A stretch of 64,000 bases of DNA from Alphaproteobacteria bacterium (lineage in GTDB: Bacteria > Pseudomonadota > Alphaproteobacteria > Geminicoccales > Geminicoccaceae), in assembly GCA_026990035.1 (NCBI GenBank), contig JALSIM010000040.1, positions 62,001 through 126,000 of the forward strand. Direction: 5' to 3'. Below the pieces are notes generated by a model. The model made no database searches, was not told where the DNA came from, and saw nothing but the letters and a program-made list of their open reading frames with translations. Numbering within the stretch: position 1 is the stretch's first letter; every line of letters begins with the position of its first letter. Below, piece after piece: positions 44,233 to 53,359 of the stretch. The translations under genes were made by a program, and so were the position numbers.

Positions 44233-45759
44233 GTGAACCGTACCCAGGAAGCGGTGCTCCGCTTTCTCGCGACGGAGGCGCTGCCGCCGCCGGTGGAGCG
44301 CATCGACACCCATGCCGCGGTCGTCCTCCTGGCCGGAGACCGCGCCTACAAGATGAAGCGGGCGGTTCGCTACAGCTTCCTCGACTTCTCGACCCTCGAA
44401 CGCCGCCACCACGCCCTCGCGGCCGAACTCGCCCTCAACCGCCGGACCGCCCCCGAACTCTATCTGCGCCTCCTGCCGGTGGTCCGACGGGCCGACGGAA
44501 GGCTGGTCCTGGGCGGCGACGGCGAGGTGGTGGAGTGGCTTCTGGAGATGCGCCGCTTCCCGCAGGAGGCGCGGCTCGACCGGGTGGCCGAACGGGGCGG
44601 CCTGAGCGGCGATCTCCTCGAGGCCCTCGCCCGGGAGATCGTCGCCTTCCACCGCGCCGCGCGGGTCCGACCGGATAGGGGCGGGATCGAGGCGATGCGG
44701 GCGATCGTGGCGGGCAACGCCGGGGATCTCGCCATGCTCTCACCGGGGATCCTCGATGGCGAAACCGTGCGTCGCGTGGATGCCCGGACCGAAGCGGCCC
44801 TGGCGGCGGCCGGACCGCTTCTCGAGGAGCGACGCGAAATCGGCCGCGTCCGCCATTGCCACGGCGATCTGCATCTCGCCAACATCGTCCTCCTCGACGG
44901 TCGGCCGGTGCTCTACGACTGCATCGAATTCGACGAGGACCTGGCCTGCATCGACGTCCTGTACGACATCGCCTTCCTGGTCATGGATCTCCTCGAACGG
45001 GGCATGCGGCGGCAGGCGCGGGACCTGCTGCAGACCTACGGGGACGAGGTCTGGGAGGATGCGGGCCAGGCGCTGCTGCCGCTGTTCCTCGCCGTGCGGG
45101 CGACCATCCGGGCCAAGGTCGAGGGCTTCGCCGCCCGGATCGCCGAGGAGGCCGCGGAACGTGCGGCACGGAGCGCGGCGGCCCGGACCTATCTCGCCCT
45201 CGCCGCCGCGCTGCTCGTGCCGACGCCGCCCCGGCTGGTCGCCATCGGCGGGCTGTCCGGCAGCGGCAAATCGAGTGTCGCGCGGGCCCTGGCGGCGGAG
45301 CTCGATCCCGCTCCCGGGGCGACGATCCTCCGGAGCGACGTGATCCGCAAGCGGCTGTTCGGCCGCCGGCCCGGCGAGCGGCTGCCGCCCACCGCCTACC
45401 GGGCGGAGATCGGCGGGCGGGTGTTCGCCACCATCGAAAAACGGGCCGCTCTCTTGCTGCGCGGTGGGCGCAGCGTCATCTGTGACGGGGTCTATGGCGA
45501 TCCCGGTCAGCGGCGCGGCATCGAGGCGGTGGCCCGGGCGAACGGAGCCCCCTTTCTGGGCATCTGGCTGGAGGCGCCGGAGAGGGTGCTGGAGGCACGG
45601 GTGGCGGGGCGCCGGGGCGACGCCTCGGACGCCGATGTCGCGGTGCTGCGGCGGCAGCGGGAATCCGTGGACACGGCGGCCGTCGGCTGGCGGCGGGTGG
45701 ATGCGGCGCGGCCGGTGCCGGAGATCGCCGCCGAGATCCGCCGCCTGCTGGAAGCGTGA
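44233..45759 (+). CDS. Fusion of aminoglycoside-phosphotransferase-like and P-loop kinase domains
   Basis: The 508-residue protein begins with GTG 44233. The N-terminal part (about 1-325) is an APH-fold kinase with catalytic H210-G-D212-x-H-x-x-N217 (HGDLHLANI) and a metal-binding DCIEFDED. The C-terminal part (about 335-508) is a P-loop kinase with G340-L-S-G-S-G-K346-S and a D-V-I-R-K-R-L-F acceptor helix, like gluconate or adenylylsulfate kinase-type AAA_33 domains. This two-kinase layout is common in proteobacteria but its substrate is unknown. It is divergent from cysK. Confidence 0.78.
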   Translation: MNRTQEAVLRFLATEALPPPVERIDTHAAVVLLAGDRAYKMKRAVRYSFLDFSTLERRHHALAAELALNRRTAPELYLRLLPVVRRADGRLVLGGDGEVVEWLLEMRRFPQEARLDRVAERGGLSGDLLEALAREIVAFHRAARVRPDRGGIEAMRAIVAGNAGDLAMLSPGILDGETVRRVDARTEAALAAAGPLLEERREIGRVRHCHGDLHLANIVLLDGRPVLYDCIEFDEDLACIDVLYDIAFLVMDLLERGMRRQARDLLQTYGDEVWEDAGQALLPLFLAVRATIRAKVEGFAARIAEEAAERAARSAAARTYLALAAALLVPTPPRLVAIGGLSGSGKSSVARALAAELDPAPGATILRSDVIRKRLFGRRPGERLPPTAYRAEIGGRVFATIEKRAALLLRGGRSVICDGVYGDPGQRRGIEAVARANGAPFLGIWLEAPERVLEARVAGRRGDASDADVAVLRRQRESVDTAAVGWRRVDAARPVPEIAAEIRRLLEA

Positions 45760-45779
45760 GCCCTCGAGAGGTCGAACCG

Positions 45780-46502
45780 ATGTGCGGACGTTTCGCGCTT
45801 TCCATCACCCCGGCCCGCTTCCGGGACCTGTTCGGCTGTCCGCCACCGGCGGGCTATGCCGCCCGCTGGAACATCGCCCCCGACAGCGAGGTGCCGGTGA
45901 TCCGCAGCGGCCCGGAAGGCGTGCGCGAGGCGGTGTGGATGCGCTGGGGCCTGCTCGGTTCCTGGATGCGCGATCCCCGCGATCCCGGCCGACAGATCAA
46001 CGCGCGGCTGGAAACCGCCGCCGACAAGCCGATGTTCCGTGCGGCCTTCCGCCGGCGGCGCTGTCTGGTGCCGGCCGACGGTTTCTACGAATGGCGGAAG
46101 CGGCGCAGGGGAGCCAGCCAGCCCCATTTCGTCCGACTCGGCGAGGGCGCGCCCATGGCCATGGCCGGCATCTGGCAGGCGACGCGGCTGGCCGACGGCA
46201 GCCTCCACGAGAGTTTCGCCATTCTCACCCGTCCGGCCTGTCCGGCGATCCGGGAGATCCATCACCGGATGCCGGTGCTGGTGCCTCCGGAACGGTGGGA
46301 TGCCTGGCTCGATCCCGAGCCGCGCGATGCTCGGTTGCTGCGGGAGCTCCTGGAGTGCGGCCCGATGGCGGTGGAGGCCCGGCCGGTGAGCCGGCGGGTC
46401 AACAGTCCGGCCAACGACGATCCGGAGCTCCCGGCGCCGGTCGAAGAAGAAGCGGAGGAGCGGAATCCGGCGCCGGCACCGGTGCAGGGAAGCCTGTTCT
46501 GA
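45780..46502 (+). CDS. SOS response-associated peptidase (SRAP/YedK family)
   Basis: The 240-residue protein begins MCGRFAL; removal of Met exposes catalytic C2, which forms a thiazolidine crosslink with abasic sites in single-stranded DNA. The other family residues appear in order: N of ARWNIAPDSEVPVIR, E of GFYEWRK and H of IHHRMPVLV. ATG 45780 is fixed by the need for Cys at position 2; an earlier GTG is discarded. The C-terminal 25 residues are an acidic, proline-rich tail. No lexA box was searched reliably. Confidence 0.92.
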   Translation: MCGRFALSITPARFRDLFGCPPPAGYAARWNIAPDSEVPVIRSGPEGVREAVWMRWGLLGSWMRDPRDPGRQINARLETAADKPMFRAAFRRRRCLVPADGFYEWRKRRRGASQPHFVRLGEGAPMAMAGIWQATRLADGSLHESFAILTRPACPAIREIHHRMPVLVPPERWDAWLDPEPRDARLLRELLECGPMAVEARPVSRRVNSPANDDPELPAPVEEEAEERNPAPAPVQGSLF

Positions 46503-46509
46503 GCTCCCG

Positions 46510-46857
46510 TCAGATGGCGAAGGAGGTGCCGCAGCCGCAGGAAGCGGTGGCGTTGGGATTGTTGACCCGGAAGTAGGCCCCGGTCAGATCCTCGACGAAG
46601 TCGAGCTCGGCGCCGAGGAGGAACATCAGCGACATGCCGTCGATGACCACCCGGGCGCCGTCCTTCTCGACTTCCACGTCGCCCGGCTCCAGCTTGTCGT
46701 CGAGGGCGAACCGGTACTGGAAGCCGGAGCAGCCGCCGCCGTCGACGCCGAGCCTGAGCCGCAGCCCGGGGCGGTGTTCGGCAGCGACGATCTGCCGTAT
46801 ACGGCGGGCGGCGGCCTCGGAGATGGTGACGGGCACCGGACGCGCGCCTTCGGTCAT
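46510..46857 (-). CDS. erpA: A-type iron-sulfur carrier, ErpA/IscA-like
   Basis: The 115-residue protein carries the three A-type carrier cysteines C43 (GGGCSGFQY), C107 and C109 (SCGCGTSF). It delivers Fe-S clusters to target enzymes. The gene order erpA next to dgt is the normal alphaproteobacterial arrangement. ATG 46857 gives the usual N terminus (about 10 residues before VTISEAAARRI). A consensus promoter lies upstream. Confidence 0.92.
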   Translation of the reverse strand: MTEGARPVPVTISEAAARRIRQIVAAEHRPGLRLRLGVDGGGCSGFQYRFALDDKLEPGDVEVEKDGARVVIDGMSLMFLLGAELDFVEDLTGAYFRVNNPNATASCGCGTSFAI

Positions 46858-46897
46858 GTCTGCCACCACGGTTTCCTGTTCGGTTCCTGCCTCTCTC

Positions 46898-46925
46898 AAT
46901 GTAGTGGCGGCCGGCGGGCTGTCAA
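46898..46925 (-). promoter_or_regulatory. Predicted erpA promoter, consensus -35
   Basis: A perfect TTGACA is read on the minus strand at 46925-46920 and TACATT (four of six) at 46903-46898, separated by 16 bp. Transcription would start near 46891, about 34 nt before erpA. It also lies in the dgt upstream region. Confidence 0.6.
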
Positions 46926-46979
46926 AGAATCCGCGGGAGGAGGCCGTCGCACGGTTCACCGGCGAGGAGCGGGATCGCC

Positions 46980-48131
46980 ATGCAGCTAGAAGCCTTTGCC
47001 TGCCGGCCGGAGGAAAGTGCCGGCCGCCTGCACGAGGAGCCGGAGAGCGGGCTGCGCACGCCGCACCAGCGGGACCGTGACCGGATCGTCCACGCCACCG
47101 CCTTCCGCCGCCTCGAGTACAAGACCCAGGTGTTCGTCAATTTCGAGGGCGACCATTTCCGGACCCGCCTGACCCATTCCCTCGAGGTGGCCCAGATCAC
47201 CCGGACCATCTGCCGGGCGCTGGCCCTCAACGAGGATCTCGGCGAGGCCATCGCGCTCGCCCACGATCTCGGCCACGGGCCGTTCGGCCATGCCGGCGAG
47301 GCGGCGCTCGACGAGGCGCTGCGCGGGTTCGGCGGCTTCGATCACAATCTCCAGACCTTCCGGGTGGTGACCGCCCTGGAGCGCCGCTACGCCGCCTTCG
47401 ACGGGCTCAACCTGACCGTCGAGACCCTCGAGGGGGTGGTCAAGCACAACGGCCCGCTGCGCGGCCGTGTCCCGGCGCCGGTGGCCGAACATCCGCTGGC
47501 CGAACGCTTCGCGCTCTCCCGGGAAGCCTCGCTCGAAGCCCAGGTGGCCGCGATCAGCGACGACATCGCCTACTGCAGCCACGACGTCGACGACGGGCTG
47601 CGGGCCGGTTTCTTCACCATCGAGGAGCTGGCCGAGATTCCGCTCGCCGCGCCCGCGGTCCGCCAGGTGCGGGACTGCTGCGGAGACTGCGAGCCCGAGC
47701 GCCTCGCCCACGAAACGGTGCGCCGGCTGATCGACCGGCTGGTGACCGACCTCCTGGCGGAGACGCGGCGTCGGCTCGCCCGGGCGGCGCCGAAGACCGT
47801 CGAGGAGGTGCGCGATACGGAGCGGCTGGTCGCCTTCTCCGGGGAGGTGGCGGCGGAGCTCGCCGCCCTTCGTGCCTTCTTGCACGAGCGGGTCTACCGC
47901 CATTACAAGGTCAACCGCATGGCGCTCAAGGCGCAGCGTCTGGTCCGCGAACTGTTCGAGGTGTTCCTCGCCGCCCCGCAATGCCTGCCGGACCGGTGGC
48001 GCCTGCGGGCCGACGAGCCGGGCGGGCGGCGGACGGCGGAGACGGTGCGCGATTACATCGCCGGCATGACCGACCGCTACGCTCTCGACGAACACGACCG
48101 TCTCTTCAAACTGGCTCGCTATCGCCTATGA
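46980..48131 (+). CDS. dgt: Deoxyguanosinetriphosphate triphosphohydrolase-like HD protein
   Basis: The 383-residue HD-domain enzyme has the family pattern RTRLTHSLEVAQITRTICRA and LAHDLGHGPFGHAGEAAL (the metal-binding H..HD), then DDIAYCSHDVDDGLRAG. It hydrolyses dNTPs to deoxynucleosides and triphosphate and helps control nucleotide pools. It belongs to the argS-linked alphaproteobacterial type. TGA of dgt overlaps the argS ATG (48128-48131). Confidence 0.93.
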   Translation: MQLEAFACRPEESAGRLHEEPESGLRTPHQRDRDRIVHATAFRRLEYKTQVFVNFEGDHFRTRLTHSLEVAQITRTICRALALNEDLGEAIALAHDLGHGPFGHAGEAALDEALRGFGGFDHNLQTFRVVTALERRYAAFDGLNLTVETLEGVVKHNGPLRGRVPAPVAEHPLAERFALSREASLEAQVAAISDDIAYCSHDVDDGLRAGFFTIEELAEIPLAAPAVRQVRDCCGDCEPERLAHETVRRLIDRLVTDLLAETRRRLARAAPKTVEEVRDTERLVAFSGEVAAELAALRAFLHERVYRHYKVNRMALKAQRLVRELFEVFLAAPQCLPDRWRLRADEPGGRRTAETVRDYIAGMTDRYALDEHDRLFKLARYRL

Positions 48132-49876
48132 ACGTCTTCAGCGATTTCCGGGATACCGTCGCGGCCGCGGTCGCGGCCCTGCAGCGACGCGGCGAACTGC
48201 CGGAGGGGCTCGATCTCGAGCGGATCACGGTGGAGCCGCCGCGGGACCCCGCCCACGGCCAGATGGCCACCAATGCCGCCCTGGTGCTGGCCCGGGCGGC
48301 ACGGCGCCGGCCGATGGAGATCGCCGCCCTCCTCCGGGAGGAGATCGAAGGCGCCGCCGAGGTGGTCGAGGCGGAGGTGGCACCGCCGGGTTTCGTCAAC
48401 GTCCGCCTCTCGGACGATCTCTGGCGGCGCCAGATCCCGGTGGTGCTGCGGGCGGGCGAGGATTACGGCCGCTGCGATCTCGGCCGCGGTCTGCGGGTCA
48501 ACGACGAATACTGCTCCGCCAACCCGACCGGCCCCCTGCACGTCGGCCACGGCCGGGGCACGGTCTACGGCGACGCGCTCGCCAACCTCCTCGATTTCGC
48601 CGGCTACCGGGTGACCCGCGAATACTACGTCAACGACGGCGGTGCGCAGATCGAGGCCATGGCCCGCTCCGTCCATCATCGCTATCGCGAGCTGCTCGGC
48701 GAGAATCCGGGACCGATGCCGGACGGGCTCTACCCGCTCGAGGAGCTGATCCCGGTGGCGAAGGCGATCCTCGAGCGGGACGGCGACCGCTGGGCCGGAC
48801 GTCCCGAGGAGGAATGGCTGGAGCTGTTCGGCCGCGAGGGCGTCGAGGCGATGATGGCCCGCATCCGCGAGGATCTGGACGCCCTCGGCGTCCGATACGA
48901 TGTCTTCGTCTCCGAACGCGAGCTCATCGCCGCCGGCCGCATCGAGGAGGCGATCGCCTTTCTCGAGACGAAGGGCCTCGTCTACACCGGCACCCTGCCG
49001 CCTCCCAAGGGCAAGCAGATGGAGGACTGGGAGCCGGTGCCGCAGCTCCTGTTCCGGTCCACCGCCTTCGGCGACGATATCGATCGGCCACTGCGCCGCT
49101 CCAACGGCGCCTGGACCTATTTCGCCGCCGATCTCGCCTATCATCTGGACAAGATCCGCCGCGGCGCCGATCTCCTGATCGACGTCTGGGGCGCCGATCA
49201 CGGCGGCTATGTCAAGCGGATGCAGGCGGCGGTGAAGGCCCTGGGCGAGGGTCGGGCGGAGCTGGTCGTCAAGCTCTGTCAGCTCGTCCGTCTCTATTCC
49301 GGCGGCGAGCCCCTCAAGATGTCGAAGCGGGCCGGGCGCACCGTCTGGCTGCGGGAGGTCGTCGAAGAGGTGGGCAGGGACGTGTTCCGCTTCATCATGC
49401 TCACCCGCAAGAACGACGCACCGCTGGAGTTCGATCTCCGGAAGGTGGTGGAGCAGTCGAAGGACAATCCCGTCTTCTACGTCCAGTACGCCCACGCCCG
49501 GATCTGCTCGGTGTTCCGAAACGCCGCCGAGGCCGGGATCGCGACCGATCCCGAGACCCTCGCGGCGGCGCCGCTGGACCGTCTGCGCGACCCGGCGGAG
49601 CTCGATCTCCTGCGGCAGATGGCGGGTTGGCCGCGGGTCGTGGAGGGGGCGGCGCGGAGCTTCGAGCCACATCGGATCGCTTTCTACCTTCACGATCTCG
49701 CAGGAGCTTTTCACGCGCTGTGGACGCGAGGTAAAGAAGAACCCGGTTTGCGTTTTCTCCTCGCCGGGGAGCCCGGATCGACCGCCGCCCGTCTGGCCAT
49801 GCTGGCCGCGGTGCGGAGGGTGATCGCCAACGGGCTGCGGCTGATGGGGGTGAAACCCGTCGAGGAGATGCACTGA
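48128..49876 (+). CDS. argS: Arginine-tRNA ligase
   Basis: The 582-residue class I synthetase has an N-terminal additional domain, the HIGH-type motif PLHVGHGRGTVYGD, and LKMSKRAG (KMSKS). C-terminal anticodon-binding helices include FYVQYAHARICSVFRNA and end KPVEEMH. Length and order match alphaproteobacterial ArgS. ATG 48128 overlaps the dgt stop, signalling coupling. Confidence 0.97.
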   Translation: MNVFSDFRDTVAAAVAALQRRGELPEGLDLERITVEPPRDPAHGQMATNAALVLARAARRRPMEIAALLREEIEGAAEVVEAEVAPPGFVNVRLSDDLWRRQIPVVLRAGEDYGRCDLGRGLRVNDEYCSANPTGPLHVGHGRGTVYGDALANLLDFAGYRVTREYYVNDGGAQIEAMARSVHHRYRELLGENPGPMPDGLYPLEELIPVAKAILERDGDRWAGRPEEEWLELFGREGVEAMMARIREDLDALGVRYDVFVSERELIAAGRIEEAIAFLETKGLVYTGTLPPPKGKQMEDWEPVPQLLFRSTAFGDDIDRPLRRSNGAWTYFAADLAYHLDKIRRGADLLIDVWGADHGGYVKRMQAAVKALGEGRAELVVKLCQLVRLYSGGEPLKMSKRAGRTVWLREVVEEVGRDVFRFIMLTRKNDAPLEFDLRKVVEQSKDNPVFYVQYAHARICSVFRNAAEAGIATDPETLAAAPLDRLRDPAELDLLRQMAGWPRVVEGAARSFEPHRIAFYLHDLAGAFHALWTRGKEEPGLRFLLAGEPGSTAARLAMLAAVRRVIANGLRLMGVKPVEEMH

Positions 49877-49894
49877 GCGGCCGCGCGCGGCCGC
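49877..49894. other. Perfect 18-bp palindrome after argS
   Basis: GCGGCCGCG followed by CGCGGCCGC is a perfect palindrome starting at the first base after the argS TGA. It has no T tail and too short a turn for a clean hairpin, so a 3' end pause or protein site is more likely than an intrinsic terminator. Confidence 0.5.
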
Positions 49895-49913
49895 GGCGCG
49901 AAAGGGGAAAATC

Positions 49914-50921
49914 GTGTCGGCCAGTGAAGAAGAAGCGGGCGGCGGCCAGCCGGTGCGACCGGTGGCGGCGCGGCGGCCGGTGAACGGGGGCGGCCGGAAC
50001 CGGCTGCTGATCGCGGGCGGGGTGGTGGTCGCCTTCGGCCTGTTCGGGGTGATCTCCTGGTACGCCTATCGCGAGGCCCGGGATCTGCTGCGGGGCGAAC
50101 CGCGGCTGGTGCGGGCGCCCGCCGAACCCTACCGGACGAAACCCGAGGATCCGGGCGGGCTGCCGGTGCTCAACGAATCGGCCCCCATCGTCACGGTCCT
50201 CGAGGGACGCGAGGAACCGCTCGAGACCGAACGGATCCTGCCCGTCGAGGAACCGCCGGCACGTTCGGCGCGGGAAATCCTGCCACCCGAGGAACCGGCG
50301 ACGGGCGCCGCTCCCCCGGCATCGCCGGCCACCGGAACCGCGGCTTCCGACACGCCGCCCCCGCCGCCGACCGCGGCGCGGGAAACGCCGCAGCCGCTGC
50401 TGCCGGGAACCGCCGGCGGAATCGCCACCGGCGAGACCGAGCTGCCGATGCCCGAAAGACTGCTCGCCGAGGAACTGCAGGAGATGACGGTGGAGCCGGG
50501 GATCGCCGCCATCGAACCGGCCGCCGGCGAGGTCGCGGGAAGGGAGGAGGCGTCGGAATCGCCGGTGCCGCCGGCCTTCCGCGAAGAGGCCGAGGCCGAA
50601 GCCGCGGCGCCGGTGGTGGCCGCCCGCCCCCGGCGGGAGCCCGCGCCGGCGCCCGGAACGGCGCCCACCCGCCTCTTCCGCATCCAGCTCGCGGCCCTGA
50701 GCGACGAGGCGGCCGCCTCCCGTGCCTGGGATCGTTTCCGGCGGCGCTACGGGGAGCTCCTCGCCGGGCTCGAACCGGTCGTCCGGCCGGCCACCAGCGG
50801 CGGCCGGACCCTCTACCGGGTGCAGGCGGGGAGTTTCGCGAGCCGGGAGGAAGCCCGCGCCCGCTGTACCCGCATCAGGCAGGCCGGCGGCGACTGTTTC
50901 GTGGTCGGACCGGTGCGGTGA
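49914..50921 (+). CDS. SPOR-domain membrane protein
   Basis: The 335-residue protein begins GTG 49914 (GAAAGGGGAAAATC precedes it). It has a cytoplasmic basic start, one membrane helix (about 31-50), a long Pro/Glu/Ala-rich linker and a C-terminal SPOR domain (about 255-335: FRIQLAALSDEAAAS and YRVQAGSFASREEA). SPOR domains bind glycan strands lacking stem peptides at the septum, so it probably acts in cell division. Position between argS and nagZ is conserved in alphaproteobacteria. Confidence 0.88.
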   Translation: MSASEEEAGGGQPVRPVAARRPVNGGGRNRLLIAGGVVVAFGLFGVISWYAYREARDLLRGEPRLVRAPAEPYRTKPEDPGGLPVLNESAPIVTVLEGREEPLETERILPVEEPPARSAREILPPEEPATGAAPPASPATGTAASDTPPPPPTAARETPQPLLPGTAGGIATGETELPMPERLLAEELQEMTVEPGIAAIEPAAGEVAGREEASESPVPPAFREEAEAEAAAPVVAARPRREPAPAPGTAPTRLFRIQLAALSDEAAASRAWDRFRRRYGELLAGLEPVVRPATSGGRTLYRVQAGSFASREEARARCTRIRQAGGDCFVVGPVR

Positions 50922-51940
50922 GCCACGGGCCGCGTCCGCTGATCCTGGGGATCGCGGGGCCGAGGCTGACGGAAGCCGAACGGGAGCTGTTCCGGACCCA
51001 TCCGCCGCTGGGCTTCATCCTGTTCGCCCGCAACTGCCGCGAGCCGGCCCAGCTCCGGGCCCTCACCGCCGAGCTGCGGGCCCTGGCCCCGGACCGCCGT
51101 CTGCCGGTTTTCGTCGATCAGGAGGGGGGGCGGGTGCAGCGGCTGGGTCCGCCCCGGTGGCCGGCGCTGCCTCCGGCGCGGCGGCTCGGGACCCTCGCCG
51201 AGCGGGACCGGAGACGGGGCGAGCGGGCGGTGACGGCGCTCGCCCGGGCCCTCGCCGGCGAGCTCCGGCCCCTCGGCATCGAGGTCGATTGCGCCCCGGT
51301 GCTGGATCTCGCCTTCCCCGGAACGACCGAGGCCATCGGCGATCGCAGTTTCGGCGGCGATCCGGCGCTGGTCGGTGCGCTCGGCGCCCGGTTCTGCGCG
51401 AGCCTGCGGGCGGCCGGGGTGGCACCGGTGATCAAGCATCTGCCCGGTCACGGGCGGGCTCGCGTCGACAGCCACCGGGCGCTGCCCTATATCGAGGCGC
51501 CGCTGGCCGAACTCGAACGGTCCGATTTCCTGCCGTTCCGCCGCTGCCGCTCCGCCCCCTTCGCGATGACCGCGCATGTGGTGTTCACGGCCATCGATCC
51601 GGGCTCGCCGGCGACCCTCTCGCGCAAAGTGATCGGCGAGGTAATCCGCGAGCGGATCGGCTTTTCGGGAGTGCTGCTGAGTGACGATCTGGCCATGAAC
51701 GCCCTCACCGGAGATCCGGTGTCCCGGGCCGTCGGGGCGCTGGCGGCGGGCTGCGATCTCGCCCTCTACTGTCCGGGCGACCACGCGTCGAACGCGCGTC
51801 TGCTGGCGGCACTGCCCCCCGCCGGGGAGGATCTTCTCGCCCGCATCGACGGGATTCTCGCCGCCCTCCCTCCGGCTGCCGTCGATCCGGGGGCGGCCCG
51901 CCGCGAACTGGACCTGCTGCTGGCGGCACCCGATGCCTGA
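50918..51940 (+). CDS. nagZ: Beta-N-acetylhexosaminidase, peptidoglycan recycling
   Basis: The 340-residue glycoside hydrolase family 3 protein shows VDQEGGRVQRLGPPRWP, then IKHLPGHGRARVDSH with the catalytic loop H and D, and DDLAMNAL with the nucleophile aspartate. NagZ removes GlcNAc from GlcNAc-anhydroMurNAc peptides in the cytoplasm. The start is GTG 50918, overlapping the SPOR gene stop by 4 bp. No signal peptide is present. Confidence 0.93.
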   Translation: MSHGPRPLILGIAGPRLTEAERELFRTHPPLGFILFARNCREPAQLRALTAELRALAPDRRLPVFVDQEGGRVQRLGPPRWPALPPARRLGTLAERDRRRGERAVTALARALAGELRPLGIEVDCAPVLDLAFPGTTEAIGDRSFGGDPALVGALGARFCASLRAAGVAPVIKHLPGHGRARVDSHRALPYIEAPLAELERSDFLPFRRCRSAPFAMTAHVVFTAIDPGSPATLSRKVIGEVIRERIGFSGVLLSDDLAMNALTGDPVSRAVGALAAGCDLALYCPGDHASNARLLAALPPAGEDLLARIDGILAALPPAAVDPGAARRELDLLLAAPDA

Positions 51941-52628
51941 TCTCCTCGAACTGGGACGGACCCTGTCGGTCTGGGTGCTGCCGGTGATCATCGCCATCAC
52001 CTTCCACGAGGCGGCCCATGGCTGGGTGGCGGAGAAGCTCGGCGACGACACCGCCCGCCGGATGGGTCGGGTGACCTTCAACCCGATCGCCCATGTCGAT
52101 CCCTTCGGCACCCTGATCCTGCCCGGCCTGCTCCTGGTCTTCGGGGCACCCTTCATCTTCGGCTGGGCCAAGCCGGTACCGGTGGCCTTCCACCGCCTGC
52201 GCCATCCGAAGCGGGACATGATCTGGGTGGCCCTCGCCGGACCCGGCATCAACATGCTGCTGGCGGTCGCCGCCGCCCTCCTGATGCATCTGACGGTGGG
52301 ACTGCCGCCGCCCTACGCCGAATGGGTGGGCGAGAACCTGGCCAACGCGGTGATCGTCAACGTGGTGCTCGCGGCCTTCAACATGCTGCCGATCCCGCCG
52401 CTCGACGGCGGCCGGGTGCTGACCGGCATCCTGCCCCTGCCGCTCGCCATCCGGTTCGCACGGATCGAGCGCTACGGCCTGCTGCTGCTGATCCTCGTGA
52501 TCTTCGTCCTGCCGATGATCGCGCGGGAACTGGGCTATTACGTGAATCCTCTCGCCTGGGTGCTGATGCCGGTGGTGGGGACGCTCTACGACATCGTGCT
52601 GGCGGTCAGCGGATGGAACATCGGCTGA
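51933..52628 (+). CDS. Site-2 protease-family (M50) membrane metalloprotease
   Basis: The 231-residue protein has four to five helices, a zinc site H25-E26-x-x-H29 (FHEAAHGWVAEKLGDDTA) in the first helix and a third ligand region LPIPPLDGGRVL. It belongs to the rhomboid-distant M50B subfamily without PDZ domain, common next to scpA. Its substrate is unknown. It overlaps nagZ by 8 bp and scpA by 16 bp. Confidence 0.87.
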   Translation: MPDLLELGRTLSVWVLPVIIAITFHEAAHGWVAEKLGDDTARRMGRVTFNPIAHVDPFGTLILPGLLLVFGAPFIFGWAKPVPVAFHRLRHPKRDMIWVALAGPGINMLLAVAAALLMHLTVGLPPPYAEWVGENLANAVIVNVVLAAFNMLPIPPLDGGRVLTGILPLPLAIRFARIERYGLLLLILVIFVLPMIARELGYYVNPLAWVLMPVVGTLYDIVLAVSGWNIG

Positions 52629-53359
52629 GCGGGGCGGGAGAGCGCGCCGGGTTCGTCGTCGAGCTCGAGGGCTTCAGCGGTCCCCTCGAACTGCTCCTGG
52701 AGCTCGCCCGGGCGCAGAAGGTGGATCTCGCCGCGATCTCGATCCTCGCCCTGGCCGACCAGTATCTGGCCTATCTGCGACGCGCGCGGGAGCTGCAGCT
52801 CGGGCTGGCGGCGGAGTATCTGGTGATCGCCGCCTGGCTTCTCTATCTCAAAAGTCAGCTCCTGCTGCCGCCCGAGAAGCGGGAGGCGCCGGACGCCGAC
52901 CAGATGGCCCGGGATCTCGCCGAGAGGCTGCGGCTGCTGGACGCCGTCCGGCGCGGGGCGAAATGGCTCGCCGAGCGTCCCCGGTTGGGCGTCGCCCGTT
53001 TTCCCCGCGGGATGCCCGAGGAGCGGCCGCTGCGTCGCGACGGCGGGGCGGCGGCGACCCTGGCCCAGCTCCTGCGCGCCCGGGCCCGTCTCGGCGGCTG
53101 CCGGGGCGGTGAGCTGGTGCGGATGCCGCGGCCCCGTCTGATGACCGTGGAGGCGGCGCTGGAGCGCCTGTCCCGCCTCCTCGCCGGACGCGAATGGCGC
53201 GAGCTTTCCGCCCTGCTGCCACCGGACTATATGGAGCTTCTGCCGCGCCGTTCGGCGCTGGCCTCGAGTTTCGTCGCCAGTCTCGAGCTGGCCAGAAGGG
53301 GAGAGGTGGAACTGCACCAGGAACGACCCTTCGCCCCCCTGCTGATCCGCCGCCGATGA
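52613..53359 (+). CDS. scpA: Segregation and condensation protein A
   Basis: The 248-residue kleisin has the N-terminal SMC-binding pattern FSGPLELLLELARAQKVDLAAISILALADQYL and LVIAAWLLYLKSQLLLP, and a C-terminal winged helix near LLPRRSALASSFVASLELARRGEV. With SMC and ScpB it forms the condensin complex. The ATG 52613 starts inside the upstream protease gene. It overlaps scpB by 4 bp. Confidence 0.92.
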   Translation: MEHRLSGAGERAGFVVELEGFSGPLELLLELARAQKVDLAAISILALADQYLAYLRRARELQLGLAAEYLVIAAWLLYLKSQLLLPPEKREAPDADQMARDLAERLRLLDAVRRGAKWLAERPRLGVARFPRGMPEERPLRRDGGAAATLAQLLRARARLGGCRGGELVRMPRPRLMTVEAALERLSRLLAGREWRELSALLPPDYMELLPRRSALASSFVASLELARRGEVELHQERPFAPLLIRRR

